Notes under the pieces: generated by a model
Seen by the model: the letters and a program-made list of their open reading frames with translations, nothing else
What the model was told of the DNA's origin: nothing
The model's database searches: none
Shown here: in pieces, positions 1-8,459 of the stretch
Layout of the letters: every line of letters begins with the position of its first letter
Numbering within the stretch: position 1 is the stretch's first letter
Program-made: the position numbers and the translations under genes
Assembly (NCBI GenBank): GCA_003152995.1
Contig: PMBR01000109.1
Location: 427 to 41,298, forward strand
Length of the DNA stretch: 40,872 bases
Origin: Chloroflexota bacterium
GTDB taxonomy: Bacteria > Chloroflexota > Limnocylindria > Limnocylindrales > CSP1-4
Direction: 5' to 3'

Positions 1-37
1 GGGACACGCTCGACCCTATCGACGCCTCACAGAACTG

Positions 38-2878
38 TTATCCGTGGAATCCCGGAGGAGGTTCGTTCGTCTCGCGTAGTGCCATCACGTGGCCCAGTTC
101 GGCCCTCGAAGTGACACCGAGCTTCCCGTACAGGCTTGCCAGATGCGTCTCCACCGTTCGCGGGCTGATCCCCATCTCCGCAGCCACGTCCCGTGTCGAG
201 AGGCCGTCGCCTGCAAGCCGCGCCACGCGGGCTTCGGTCGGCGTCAGAGCCAGCGCGGACGACCGCGTCAATCCCAGGCGAGCCCGCTCGGCCGAGACGC
301 GGTCTGCCCACACGGCTGCGCCAAGGTCCCGGAAGATCGCGAGCGCCCGTCCCAGTGCTTCGTCCGAGTCACGCCGACTCCGAGCGTGGCGCAGCGCCTC
401 GCCGCGCACCAACAGCACTCGACCAACATCGAAACGGCTCCATCCGGGTGGCGAGCCGGCCGCCACCAAGGAAGTGGCCGCTATGGCCGCCTCGATGTCG
501 CCGTCGGCAAGAGCAACCCGGGCCCGACCTCTGGCAATTGCGGCCGCGGCCCATGGTTTGGCCACTCGACGGTGGCGAGCTTCGAGCCCTGCAAGCTGCA
601 CGCGAGCTTCATCAGTTCTGCCCAAGATTGCCAGGGCCTCGATGCGTTCGGGAGATGGGTCCAGCCGCATCGGCTCCACGTAGCCGACCTGGCGAAGGTG
701 GCGCCACGCCCGTCCGGTTGCCTCCTCCACCACAGCGGCGTCGCCCCTGCTCGCCGCGACGAGCGCCGTCACCAGGAGCCATGCCGCGGTCAGCGCACCG
801 CCTCCGTCCCGTTCCGTCCGCTCGGTGCCGTCGGTCGCCGCGGCCTGGGCACGCTCAAGGTACCCCTCGTGGGCGTCGACGAGTGCCACCGCCCGCAGCG
901 CCATCTCGGCCGCGCCGGCGCCGGTTTCAATGCCGGCTTCCACCGCGGCAACAGCATGACGCCGCGCCGCCGGCCAGTTGTCTGACCACAGTTCGACTTC
1001 GGCCAGCCGCGTCTGCAGATTCGCGACGTTCGAGTACTGGCCGTCGGCAAGGTCGAAATCGAGCATGTGTTGGAACCGTGCTCGCGCAAGGTCCAGGCGG
1101 CCAACCCCCGCCCACCACATCCCCGGGCTCGTCAGTCGATCGGTCAACGGACCCTCAGCTTCAACGTCCAGCCCTTTGGCAAGGAGGGCCATGGGCGGTC
1201 GACGCCCAAGCAGGACGGTCCAGTGGAAGGTCTGGAGCAACGCCGCCGCCAGGTGACCTCGGTCGGCAGTGCCTTCGAGCAACCTAGCTGCAAGTGCCGA
1301 GTGCTTCCGTGCGCCTGCGATATCGAAGTCGCGAAGGACCGCTAGATAGAAGTGGAGCAAACCAAGAAGTGGACGATCGTTGCGGGCGGAGGCGAGGGCT
1401 GGCAATAGTTCGGCGACGGCCTCTTGAGCTGTGCCCGTATACCACGCACAGAGGCCCATCAGTAGGAGAGCGCGGGCCCTAAGCGGCCCCCGCACGGATG
1501 GGATGAGTGCCCCAGCCCGGTCGCGAGTCGCTGGGAGATCGCCCGCGGCAAACCACGCTTCGGCCGCGGCGAGAGCCCGATCGGACCGCTCCCGGCTAGC
1601 CCGCGGTGTGCGCTCCACTGCCATGTCGGCCAGCTCGCCGGCCATCGCCGGGGCACCTCGTCCCCGAGCACGGGCCGACGCCCGGGCGAGGGACCTGGCG
1701 ACTCCCGCGTCGGGGCCCTCAGAGGCCAGTGCTAGATGGCGGGCGCGGGCTTCCGGGTCCTCGGCGGCGGCATGCCCGAGCACGGCGTGCACCGCCCTCA
1801 CTTCGTCGGCGGGCGCCTGCGCAACCAGAGTGGAGGCGTACAAGGGATGCTCGAAGGTTACTGTCGGCCCCTCGACACAGATCAGGCTCGCATCTATCGC
1901 GGGTTCCAGCAGAGTCCGAGTCCCAGGTCCACTTATCGCCTCCAACAGGGCCATCGTCGGCTTCGTGCTCAACGCCACCGTGAGCAACAGTCGCCGCGTC
2001 GATGCTGGGACGCGGTCCAGATGGGCCCCGACCAGAGCACGTAGCGACGATGGCATGGGCAGGTCCTGCCCCGGGCGGACGGCCGTGCCCGACGCCACCC
2101 AGGCGCGCGCGAGTTCGAGGGCGTAGAACGGGTTGCCGCCCGAGAGTTCCTGGATGCGGAGCAGCGTCGGCCGCGTGAAGCTGGAGTCGGTGGCAGAGCG
2201 AAGCAGCTGATGGAGCGCCCCCATCGAGAGGGGTTCGAGCCACAATCGCTCGATGGGCATAGGGCGTGCCGCCTCCGCCAGGCCGAATGGCGGTGGCCCT
2301 CCTGGGATGTCGCCGCGTTGGGCGATCAGGAGTCGCACCGGCAGGCCGGCAAGCCGTCGCATGGTGAAAGCGAGCGCATCGCGACTGGCCGGGTCAGCCC
2401 ATGGCGCATCGTCGATAGCAATCAGCAACGCTCCACCAGCGGCGAGCGCACGGAACGCGGCCAGGACGGCAATGGCGACGCGTTGTGCGTCGGGCGCCTC
2501 ATCCGCGACTGCGTCGGCCGGCCCGGGGCCGTCGTCGTTACCCAGGGCCCGCTGCAGCACGGCGCGATGGCCCTCCGACAGGCGAACGTCGATCGATACA
2601 AGGTGGGGTCCCAACAGGTCGCCAAGCGTGGCATAGGCATAGTTAGCCTCTGTCTCGACGGGCCGTGCATATAGGACTGTCGCACCCGCGGCCTCCGCCT
2701 TTGCAACGCCGGCACGCAGCAGGCTCGTCTTGCCGATTCCGGCCGGCCCCTCGATCAGGACGGCCAGCGCATCAACGTATGGTGGTTGGACGCCGGCCAG
2801 AACGCGCGCAACTGCCTCGTCGCGTCCGACCAGGGACGAGGCAGGGTCGTCGGGCGGCTGTCGCGCGGCGGTGGTCAT
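38..2878 (-). CDS. MalT/LuxR-type ATPase transcriptional regulator
   Basis: This is a large STAND-type transcription activator of about 946 residues. The N-terminal ATPase has a Walker A motif (EGPAGIGKTSLL, around residue 42) and a Walker B motif (LLIAIDDAPWAD). A long helical alpha-solenoid middle follows, and the C-terminus is a LuxR/GerE helix-turn-helix (TPTEARVARLAGDGLSTRD, then ISPRTVETH). Family members (MalT, LAL regulators) bind ATP and an inducer, oligomerise and activate transcription. I chose the ATG at 2876-2878 because homology to the AAA_16 domain begins just after it; the frame is open 33 codons further upstream, but that would overlap the divergent gene at 2955. The gene ends in TAA at 38-40 and lies outside the proposed mobile element. 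Its inducer and target genes cannot be read from the sequence. Confidence 0.88.
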   Translation of the reverse strand: MTTAARQPPDDPASSLVGRDEAVARVLAGVQPPYVDALAVLIEGPAGIGKTSLLRAGVAKAEAAGATVLYARPVETEANYAYATLGDLLGPHLVSIDVRLSEGHRAVLQRALGNDDGPGPADAVADEAPDAQRVAIAVLAAFRALAAGGALLIAIDDAPWADPASRDALAFTMRRLAGLPVRLLIAQRGDIPGGPPPFGLAEAARPMPIERLWLEPLSMGALHQLLRSATDSSFTRPTLLRIQELSGGNPFYALELARAWVASGTAVRPGQDLPMPSSLRALVGAHLDRVPASTRRLLLTVALSTKPTMALLEAISGPGTRTLLEPAIDASLICVEGPTVTFEHPLYASTLVAQAPADEVRAVHAVLGHAAAEDPEARARHLALASEGPDAGVARSLARASARARGRGAPAMAGELADMAVERTPRASRERSDRALAAAEAWFAAGDLPATRDRAGALIPSVRGPLRARALLLMGLCAWYTGTAQEAVAELLPALASARNDRPLLGLLHFYLAVLRDFDIAGARKHSALAARLLEGTADRGHLAAALLQTFHWTVLLGRRPPMALLAKGLDVEAEGPLTDRLTSPGMWWAGVGRLDLARARFQHMLDFDLADGQYSNVANLQTRLAEVELWSDNWPAARRHAVAAVEAGIETGAGAAEMALRAVALVDAHEGYLERAQAAATDGTERTERDGGGALTAAWLLVTALVAASRGDAAVVEEATGRAWRHLRQVGYVEPMRLDPSPERIEALAILGRTDEARVQLAGLEARHRRVAKPWAAAAIARGRARVALADGDIEAAIAATSLVAAGSPPGWSRFDVGRVLLVRGEALRHARSRRDSDEALGRALAIFRDLGAAVWADRVSAERARLGLTRSSALALTPTEARVARLAGDGLSTRDVAAEMGISPRTVETHLASLYGKLGVTSRAELGHVMALRETNEPPPGFHG

Positions 2879-2954
2879 CCGATCCAAAGCATACCGGCGG
2901 CGGTAGGTGGTTTCCCGGATACCGACCCATCGGTTCTGGTGCACGGTTTGAGCC

Positions 2955-3266
2955 ATGCAACGGACCGTCCGCGTCATCGAAGCCTACTTGCCGGGGTTGA
3001 CTGAGCGACCGACCGATTGGTATGAACAGCTCCAGGCTCGCGCCGCCGCCGCATTACGTGCTGCGGGCCTCGAGATCGCTTTGCTGGCGATCCCAAATGA
3101 CGAAACCCTCATATGGCTCGTCTGGAGCCGACCCGATCAACCCGATCCAGGGCCGGACGTAGCCGAGGCGATCATGCGCGAGGTTACGAGCGCCAGTGGT
3201 GCAGCCGTGATTGAGCGAGCGATCGATGCGCGTTTCGTCTGGCTTGAATCAGGTCGAAAAGCCTGA
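2955..3266 (+). CDS. small hypothetical protein
   Basis: This is a 103-residue ORF with an ATG start and no recognised domain. It is divergent from the LuxR-type regulator with a gap of about 76 bp, so a shared promoter region is likely there. The protein alternates helix-forming stretches (DWYEQLQARAAAALRAA) with beta-like segments, and has no signal peptide or membrane segment. I do not recognise the family. It is kept because it is well placed and nothing better occupies this strand; confidence is moderate. Confidence 0.5.
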   Translation: MQRTVRVIEAYLPGLTERPTDWYEQLQARAAAALRAAGLEIALLAIPNDETLIWLVWSRPDQPDPGPDVAEAIMREVTSASGAAVIERAIDARFVWLESGRKA

Positions 3267-3353
3267 TCTGGCGGCCTTCGCGGAAGGGGCCAGGTCGCGC
3301 GGCTCAGGATCATGCTCGACTGGTGAGGCGGGGGAGGACGAGCGTTGGCTCGC

Positions 3354-3394
3354 CACGGGTAGGTCGCACCTACCTGAATGGTCGGGGCGAGAGG
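3354..3394. repeat. attachment-site-like repeat, copy 1
   Basis: This 41-bp stretch matches 4423-4464 closely, with a few mismatches and one indel. It consists of a small palindrome (3358-3374, GGTAGGT-CGC-ACCTACC) followed by the core AATGGTCGGGGCGAG (3377-3391) and AGG. The same core recurs at 4447-4461 and 40858-40872. Copy 1 is the only one that continues into recognisable tRNA sequence inside the window. It is probably an old att site left by an earlier integration into the same tRNA gene, or a displaced tRNA 3' end. Confidence 0.75.
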
Positions 3395-3405
3395 ATTTGA
3401 ACCCG
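3379..3405 (-). pseudogene. tRNA 3'-end remnant (probably tRNA-Pro)
   Basis: On the minus strand this reads GGTTCAAATCC (T-loop), then the acceptor 3' strand CGCCCCG, discriminator A and an encoded CCA. C1:G72 with A73 is what bacterial tRNA-Pro has, so that is the likeliest parent (inference). The 5' side of the T-stem (GCGGG) no longer pairs well with CCTCT, and no anticodon or D arm follows, so this is a fragment and not a functional tRNA. An intact tRNA would be expected just beyond the right end of the window. Confidence 0.6.
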
Positions 3406-3576
3406 CGATTCCCACGTGCCGGTTGATCGTTCCCGTATGGATCGCCGACGCACTGCGCGGGGCCGCGTAATGCAGCCCGTCTGAGCGCTCCTTCGTCGGC
3501 CCTTCGAGCGGCGAGGGTTGCCTAGCCTGCCTGCTGGCGGACGACTAACACTTCCGACCCTCGCCGCCCGACACCC

Positions 3577-3592
3577 TCGCCGCCGGCGGCGA
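3577..3592. promoter_or_regulatory. perfect GC palindrome
   Basis: TCGCCGCCGGCGGCGA is a perfect 16-bp palindrome, extended by CCC/GGG with a one-base bulge. It is preceded by a second ACCCTCGCCGCC direct repeat (about 3557-3568). It lies about 95 bp upstream of the gene at 3686. It could fold as a terminator-like hairpin or act as an operator. There is no clear T tract. Confidence 0.35.
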
Positions 3593-3685
3593 AGGGCGAG
3601 CAACAAGAAGAAATGAGACAGCGGGGTGGGCTGGTCGGGCCGTGGGATGATGAGGTACTTGAGATCTCTCGCAGAGGTTGGGGTG

Positions 3686-4369
3686 ATGGACAACTCAATC
3701 CGCGTGATGGTCGAGTTCGGCAAGAAGAAGCGGACCGTGGCCGCCGCGTTCGACTGGCCCGGCTGGGACAGGAGCGGCAAGTCTGAGGAGGACGCGCTGC
3801 GAGTGCTCGCCGCCTACCGCCAGCGCTACGGGGAAGCGGCAGCGCTGGCAGGCCTCGCCGACGAGTTCTTGGCGACTGGGGAGTTCGCCATAGTCCAGCG
3901 ACAGGCGGGTATCGGCATGACCGACTACTACGGGGCGTCGGGCAGGTGGGCCGGGCCCGAGGAAGAGCCGATGAGCGAGGCCGCGTGCGAACGCAAGATC
4001 GCCCTGCTCCAGGCCTCTTGGGCCACATTCGATGCTGTCGCTGCCCGCGTCTCGCCGGAGCTGCGGAAGGGCCCCCGCGGAGGAGGGCGCGAGCGAGAAG
4101 AAATCGTCCGCCATGCGAACGGTGCCGAAATCTACGAGTTCGCGCCGAAAGTGGGCGTGAAAGTGCCGCTCGAGACCCGTGGGGACCCGGAGAAGCTCCG
4201 AGACTATCGCGGGGCGTTCTGCACAGGGATTCGCGAGTTCGCCGCGCGCGGAGCAGTGGCAGGATCGGTAGGCAAGTGGCCGGTCCAGTTCCTGATCCGT
4301 CGCTGCGCCTGGCATATGCTCGACCATGCCTGGGAGATGGAGGATCGCGACCTGTCCGGCGGCTCCTGA
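3686..4369 (+). CDS. hypothetical protein, DinB-like C-terminus
   Basis: This 227-residue soluble protein has an ATG at 3686, with AGAGG about nine bases upstream; an earlier in-frame GTG at 3626 has no better site. The C-terminal motif AWHMLDHAWEMEDR has the His-x3-His spacing seen in DinB/YfiT-like four-helix proteins. The N-terminal part (RTVAAAFDWPGW) resembles small actinobacterial and Chloroflexota conserved proteins. Function is unknown; a DinB-like metal-binding role is a guess. The gene sits alone between two copies of the att-like repeat (3377 and 4447), so the roughly 1.07 kb segment could itself be the remnant of an integrated cassette. Confidence 0.7.
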   Translation: MDNSIRVMVEFGKKKRTVAAAFDWPGWDRSGKSEEDALRVLAAYRQRYGEAAALAGLADEFLATGEFAIVQRQAGIGMTDYYGASGRWAGPEEEPMSEAACERKIALLQASWATFDAVAARVSPELRKGPRGGGREREEIVRHANGAEIYEFAPKVGVKVPLETRGDPEKLRDYRGAFCTGIREFAARGAVAGSVGKWPVQFLIRRCAWHMLDHAWEMEDRDLSGGS

Positions 4370-4422
4370 CCGGACTCGATCGGCCGGTCATCCGAGACAC
4401 GGGTGCAAGCCGCCACAGACAG

Positions 4423-4464
4423 CAGGGATAGGTCTGGACCTAGCTGAATGGTCGGGGCGAGAGG
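4423..4464. repeat. attachment site, left boundary of the element (attL)
   Basis: The palindromic flank TAGGTC-TG-GACCTA (4429-4442) is followed by the core AATGGTCGGGGCGAG (4447-4461) and AGG. To the right the sequence diverges from copy 1 at once. The 15-bp core is identical to the last 15 bases of the window. The position is consistent with attL of the element carrying the serine recombinase at its other end. Confidence 0.75.
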
Positions 4465-4546
4465 TCTAAAGACATCGATATCGTTCTCATGGAGTAGGGG
4501 ACAAGGGCAGCCTGAGGGCGACCCGCAGACCGCGGTGGTGGCGTGA
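4448..4546 (+). CDS. possible leader ORF / displaced recombinase 3' end
   Basis: In the recombinase reading frame, the core supplies an ATG (4448) directly after a TGA (4445-4447). The frame stays open for 32 codons to TGA at 4544-4546, overlapping the methyltransferase start (GTGATG). In an excised circle this stretch is the natural C-terminus of the serine recombinase. In the integrated state it could be translated as a short leader coupled to the methyltransferase. No good ribosome-binding site precedes this ATG, so expression when integrated is uncertain. Confidence 0.35.
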   Translation: MVGARGLKTSISFSWSRGQGQPEGDPQTAVVA

Positions 4547-5919
4547 TGGCTGCCACGACTGCAGCCCCCTGGCGCTCCCGCATCGTCGGCCACGGCGAAG
4601 AGCCGCCCGATCAGCTACTGGCCCACCCGCTGAATTGGAGGATTCACGGCAAGGAGCAGCAGCGTGCCCTCGCCGGTGCACTCTCGGAGGTGGGCTGGGT
4701 TGCCCAGTGCTTGGTCAACCGGCGCACTGGCAATCTCGTGGACGGCCATCTGCGCGTCGAGCTGGCGATCGCCCGGGGCGAGCCGTCGGTCCCCGTCACC
4801 TATGTCGATCTGTCCGAGGACGAGGAGCGGATAGTCCTCGCGACGCTCGACCCTCTGGCGGCGATGGCCACCGCGGACAAGGCGAAGCTCGAGGAGCTGC
4901 TCCGCGAACTCACGCCCAACGACGACGCCCTTATAGCGATGCTCGCGGAGCTGGCCGAGCACAACGGGATCCTGCGGGCCGGCCTGACCGATCCCGACGA
5001 ACTCCCACCGGTTCCCGCCGAGGCGGACGTGTACGTCAAGCCCGGGGAGATGTACGCGCTCGGCGATCACCGGCTGCTCTGCGGGGATGCCACCAACTCC
5101 GACGACGTGGCGCGTCTCCTGGCCGGTGCCGAGCCGACGCTTCTCGCCACCGATCCGCCATACGGCGTGGAACTCGATCAATCCTGGCGCGACGGTGTGT
5201 ACAACGGCCCGCGCAAGCGGGTGCGCGGATGGTCCGTCAAACAGGGCGCCGAGCGGCCCTACATGATGCGCGATGGAGCATCCGACCAACCCGACGGAGA
5301 TGACGCGCCCACGGCGCCCGCGGCGCGCCACGGACGAACAGTCGGCCATCGCCAGACGAAGATCTCAGGTGACGTCCGGGCCGACTGGTCCGAAGCCTTC
5401 GCCCTCGTTCCATCCCTGGAAGTCGGGTACATCTGGTATGCCAGTGCGCACACCCTTGCGGTGCTCAACGGGCTCATATCGATCGGCTTCGAGCTCGCGC
5501 AGCAGATCATCTGGGACAAGGGGCTCTTCTCGATTGGACGGCAGTGGTATCACTGGGCCCACGAGCCCTGCTTCGTGGTCCGCAAGTCCGGGGCCAAGGT
5601 CCCCTTCTACGGCGAGCGCAACCAGGCCACGATCTGGCGGGCCCCCAGCCCCAAGAGGCTCGGCGCCGGAAGCACCGAGGCCAAGCAGGACCACCCGACC
5701 CAGAAGCCTGTCCTGCTGTTCGAGACTCCCATCGCCAACCATCTGAAGGCAGGCGAAGCCCTCTACGAGCCCTTCAGTGGTTCGGGCACGGCGATCATCG
5801 CCGCCGAGCAACTCGGCCGTCGCTGCTATGCGATGGAGATCGACCCCCGCTACGTGCAACTCGCGATAGAACGCTGGGCCGCGTTCAGCGGCGCTGTGGC
5901 GGTGCGCCTCGATGGCTAG
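4543..5919 (+). CDS. ParB-like/DNA methyltransferase fusion
   Basis: The protein has about 458 residues. The N-terminal part is a ParB/Srx-like domain (LNWRIHGKEQQRALAGA, then a GHLRVELAIARG-like segment). It is followed by an amino-methyltransferase with motif IV DPPYG near residue 204 and the SAM-binding motif FSGSGTA near residue 411. DPPY before the SAM motif is the beta-class order of N6-adenine or N4-cytosine methylases. This fusion is common in phages and satellites and modifies element or helper DNA. The start is GTG 4543 or ATG 4546, with no strong Shine-Dalgarno. In the excised circle the upstream recombinase frame ends at 4544-4546, so translational coupling would explain the weak site. 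No cognate restriction endonuclease is present, so it is an orphan methylase. Target specificity cannot be read. Confidence 0.88.
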   Translation: MMAATTAAPWRSRIVGHGEEPPDQLLAHPLNWRIHGKEQQRALAGALSEVGWVAQCLVNRRTGNLVDGHLRVELAIARGEPSVPVTYVDLSEDEERIVLATLDPLAAMATADKAKLEELLRELTPNDDALIAMLAELAEHNGILRAGLTDPDELPPVPAEADVYVKPGEMYALGDHRLLCGDATNSDDVARLLAGAEPTLLATDPPYGVELDQSWRDGVYNGPRKRVRGWSVKQGAERPYMMRDGASDQPDGDDAPTAPAARHGRTVGHRQTKISGDVRADWSEAFALVPSLEVGYIWYASAHTLAVLNGLISIGFELAQQIIWDKGLFSIGRQWYHWAHEPCFVVRKSGAKVPFYGERNQATIWRAPSPKRLGAGSTEAKQDHPTQKPVLLFETPIANHLKAGEALYEPFSGSGTAIIAAEQLGRRCYAMEIDPRYVQLAIERWAAFSGAVAVRLDG

Positions 5920-5976
5920 GCCGACACGATGTAGCGATGCTGACGCGGATTCCGGCGTGGGAGAAGGGGTGGCCAG

Positions 5977-6393
5977 GTGACAGAAGTGACACCCAAAAGC
6001 CGGCGCGACTGGCGACCGAGCTTCCTTGCGACCTTTGGCAGCACCGGCATCGTGCGCGTCGCCTGCCATGCCGCGGGCATCAGCCGCACCCAGGCATACC
6101 GGGAGCGGCAACGCAACCCGCGGTTCGCGACGGCCTGGGACCAGGCGCAAGAGGACGCCATCGAGATCCTCGAAGCCGAGGCGCGCCGCCGGGCGATGAG
6201 CATGAGCGACACCCTCCTGATCTTCCTGCTCAAGGCCAACCGGCCGGCCGTCTATCGCGACAACGCCCGCCTCGAGCTGACCGGAGCGGCCGGCGGCCCG
6301 ATCGTGACTCAGGTCCTCTCTGGACTCGACGACCACGAGAAGGCGGCCCTGCGCAAGGCCATCGACGAGGTGCTGGCCGAGGAGAAGGAGTGA
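5977..6393 (+). CDS. terminase small subunit-like protein
   Basis: This 138-residue protein has an N-terminal helix-turn-helix (VACHAAGISRTQAYRERQR), followed by the segment ATAWDQAQEDAIEILEAEA and a LKANRPAVYRDN motif. These are typical of phage terminase small subunits of the HTH/transposase-like type, which bind the packaging site and present DNA to the large subunit. It starts with GTG 57 bp after the methyltransferase. It overlaps the terminase large subunit by four bases (GTGA), indicating translational coupling. The assignment rests on this pattern and on context. Confidence 0.82.
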   Translation: MTEVTPKSRRDWRPSFLATFGSTGIVRVACHAAGISRTQAYRERQRNPRFATAWDQAQEDAIEILEAEARRRAMSMSDTLLIFLLKANRPAVYRDNARLELTGAAGGPIVTQVLSGLDDHEKAALRKAIDEVLAEEKE

Positions 6394-7814
6394 ACGTCTC
6401 GGCCGGACGCCTGCGGAGCCTGCCTCGGGCGACCCTGGAAGCCCTGCGGGCCGAACTCGGGCCCCGCTTCGTCAACGCCCAGCAGCGGGCCTTCTTCGAC
6501 TCCGATGCACCAGAGGTGCTCTATTCGGGCGCCTTCCGGGCGGGCAAGAGCCGCATCGGCTGTGAGAAGGCCTACTACCTCGCGAAGACATACCCGGGCA
6601 TTCCGATCGGCATCTTTCGCAAGACCGCCGCCTCGCTCCCGGCTTCGACTGAGCGGACGCTCCTGGTGGACGTCATACCCGCAGGGTCGATCGCGCGGTC
6701 CAACGCCGCCCAGCACTGGTATGAGCTGCCCAACGGCTCGCGCATCTGGCTCTTCGGTCTAGATCCCGACCCGATCACAGGCGTCCCCTCCAAGGTCGGC
6801 TCGGTCGAGTTGGGCTGGGCCTTCATCGACGAGGCGGCCGAGTGCAGCGAGGGCGACTGGGTCATGGTCAAGGGCCGCCTTTCCTGGCCAGGGATTCCGT
6901 ATCACCAGCTCACCGCGGCCACCAACCCGGCGGGCCCGACCCACTGGCTCAAGAGCAGGTTCACGCCACCAAGTCCGTCCCGGGTCTACCTCCACGCCTC
7001 GACCTTCGACAACCCGGCTCTGGCGGCCGACTATCTCGCCGAAGCCCATGCGAGCCCGGACGACTTCTATCACCGGCGCTATCACCTGGGTGAATGGGTC
7101 GCCGCGCAAGGTGCCATCTGGAATCTGCCCGACGACCAGGTCCGAGCCGCGGGCCAGACCGACTGGCACCACGTCTTTGCCGGGATCGACTGGGGCTACC
7201 AGCACGCCTTCGCCTGCGAGGTGGTCGGAGCCACAGGAACCGGTCGCCTGGGGGTACTCGGCGAAATCTACGAACACCGGCTCACCCTCGACGATCTCAT
7301 ACCAGCCCTCACGGAGTTGCAGAAGCGTTTCCGGATCGAGGCTTTCTACGGCGATCCCTCCGAGCCCGCCTACATCGACGCCTGCCGGGCCAAGGGTCTC
7401 AACATCCGCAAGGCCGAGAACGCGGTCCTGCCGGGTGTCACCGCGGTCACAGCCGCCATCGCCGCCGGTATGACCGTGGACCCCTCCTGCGTCGGTCTCC
7501 TGGCCGAGATGCCGGGCTACTCCTGGAAGCCCGAGCGCGGGTCGGGCGAGATGACCGACGTTCCCGTCAAAGCCCACGACGACGCCTGCGACGCCTTGCG
7601 CTACGCGGTCATGGCCCACAACGCGCCGGAGCCCGGCATCATCGGTCTATACAGGCATCTCGTCGCCGAGGCCACCGCGAAGCAGACGGGCTCGGTGGCG
7701 CAAGTTCAGCCCCAGCGCTGCGGTGGTCGCTACCTGACGTTGATCGACTCGATCGGCCGCTGCGGTATGCCTGCTGGCCACGCAGGGCGGCACGGAGAGG
7801 GGACGGGCAGGTGA
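6390..7814 (+). CDS. terL: terminase large subunit
   Basis: This 474-residue packaging ATPase/nuclease has all expected motifs. Walker A SGAFRAGKS lies at about 46-54, Walker B WAFIDEAAE at about 144-152 and coupling motif TAATNP at about 175-180. The RNase-H-like nuclease acidic residues are in GIDWGY (about 266), YGDPSEP (about 322) and HDDACDAL (about 397). A short Cys/Gly-rich C-terminal tail follows. It starts with GTG 6390, overlapping the small subunit stop; the open frame further upstream is only the shadow of the methyltransferase. It is apparently intact. In phage it would join a portal and prohead, but no such genes are here. It may package element DNA into helper capsids, or direct packaging of a separate particle. 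Confidence 0.93.
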   Translation: MNVSAGRLRSLPRATLEALRAELGPRFVNAQQRAFFDSDAPEVLYSGAFRAGKSRIGCEKAYYLAKTYPGIPIGIFRKTAASLPASTERTLLVDVIPAGSIARSNAAQHWYELPNGSRIWLFGLDPDPITGVPSKVGSVELGWAFIDEAAECSEGDWVMVKGRLSWPGIPYHQLTAATNPAGPTHWLKSRFTPPSPSRVYLHASTFDNPALAADYLAEAHASPDDFYHRRYHLGEWVAAQGAIWNLPDDQVRAAGQTDWHHVFAGIDWGYQHAFACEVVGATGTGRLGVLGEIYEHRLTLDDLIPALTELQKRFRIEAFYGDPSEPAYIDACRAKGLNIRKAENAVLPGVTAVTAAIAAGMTVDPSCVGLLAEMPGYSWKPERGSGEMTDVPVKAHDDACDALRYAVMAHNAPEPGIIGLYRHLVAEATAKQTGSVAQVQPQRCGGRYLTLIDSIGRCGMPAGHAGRHGEGTGR

Positions 7815-8009
7815 CTGCTGGGTCGCTCGAAGGCCCGGAACGACCGACACTATGGAACGATCGTGGAGCGGTTAGCCACCCGCGCGGATAGGCCAGCGCG
7901 ACGATCCTCCCACTCGATTGCACGGGCCTCCTGCCGGAACAATGATCCGCCCGGCGGTGCGGCCACATGCGCGTCCCAGCGAAACTCGCGCCGTCTGGAG
8001 GGTCTCCCG

Positions 8010-8453
8010 ATGGCTGTCGAACCGCTGACCGAAACGATCGTCGTGTCCGATGCCGCTCCTGAAGTTCCGCCGGCTGAGCCGGCCCGCTCGCGCCGCTCGA
8101 TCCTGGGCGCCGGACTCGCCGGCCTGGCCGGTCTGGTTCTGGGCTCGCTCGGGAGGCCCGCTCCGACCGACGCCGCGGCGGGTGGCTCGCTCGTCATGGG
8201 TGCCTCCAACAGCGCTGGCATGACGAACACGGACCTCGCCACCAACTCGACCGGCACCGCGCTATACGTCCACCAGAACTGATCCGGCACTGCCGTCCGG
8301 GACATAGCCAACAACGGCATCGCGGGCTTCTTCACGAGCTCCAACGGTTCGGGTGTCTCAGGTGTCGTGGCCAACAACACCAAGTACGGCGTGTTCGGCG
8401 CCAACGACCGCCGGGTTGCGAAGGTCTTTCGTGGCGGGCGTGAGGCCCTCTAG
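8010..8453 (+). pseudogene. Tat-signal surface protein with in-frame stop
   Basis: ATG 8010 follows a good ribosome-binding site (CTGGAGGG). The first 90 codons encode a twin-arginine-like signal (PARSRRSILGAGLAGLAGL) and a Gly/Ser/Thr-rich segment. TGA at 8280-8282 interrupts it. The same frame then continues for 56 codons with matching character (SGTAVRDIANNGIAGFF, then GSGVSGVVANNTKYGVFGAN) to TAG at 8451-8453. A TGA to GGA change would restore QNGSGTA. This resembles secreted glycine-rich proteins with GVxG-type repeats seen in Chloroflexota. It is most likely a recent nonsense mutation or a sequencing error; only the exported N-terminal piece would be made now. Confidence 0.65.
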
Positions 8454-8459
8454 GCTGCC

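Larger units (their letters stand above)
3267..3685. other. non-coding stretch with tRNA/att remnant
   Basis: No convincing gene lies here. It contains a tRNA-3'-end/attachment-site copy (3354-3394), a tRNA T-arm remnant and a strong GC palindrome (3577-3592). A plus-strand frame across it ends in residues of the GREDLNPR type, which is a typical artefact of reading antisense through the 3' end of a tRNA and not a protein. Confidence 0.6.

Noticed and set aside
3377-3470. Complete tRNA gene on the minus strand
   Set aside because: Only acceptor 3' strand, CCA and T-loop are recognisable; T-stem pairing is damaged and no anticodon or D arm follows.
5544-6389. Upstream in-frame extension of terL into the methyltransferase gene
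   Set aside because: It overlaps two real genes; terL proper starts at GTG 6390, coupled to terS, and homology begins there.
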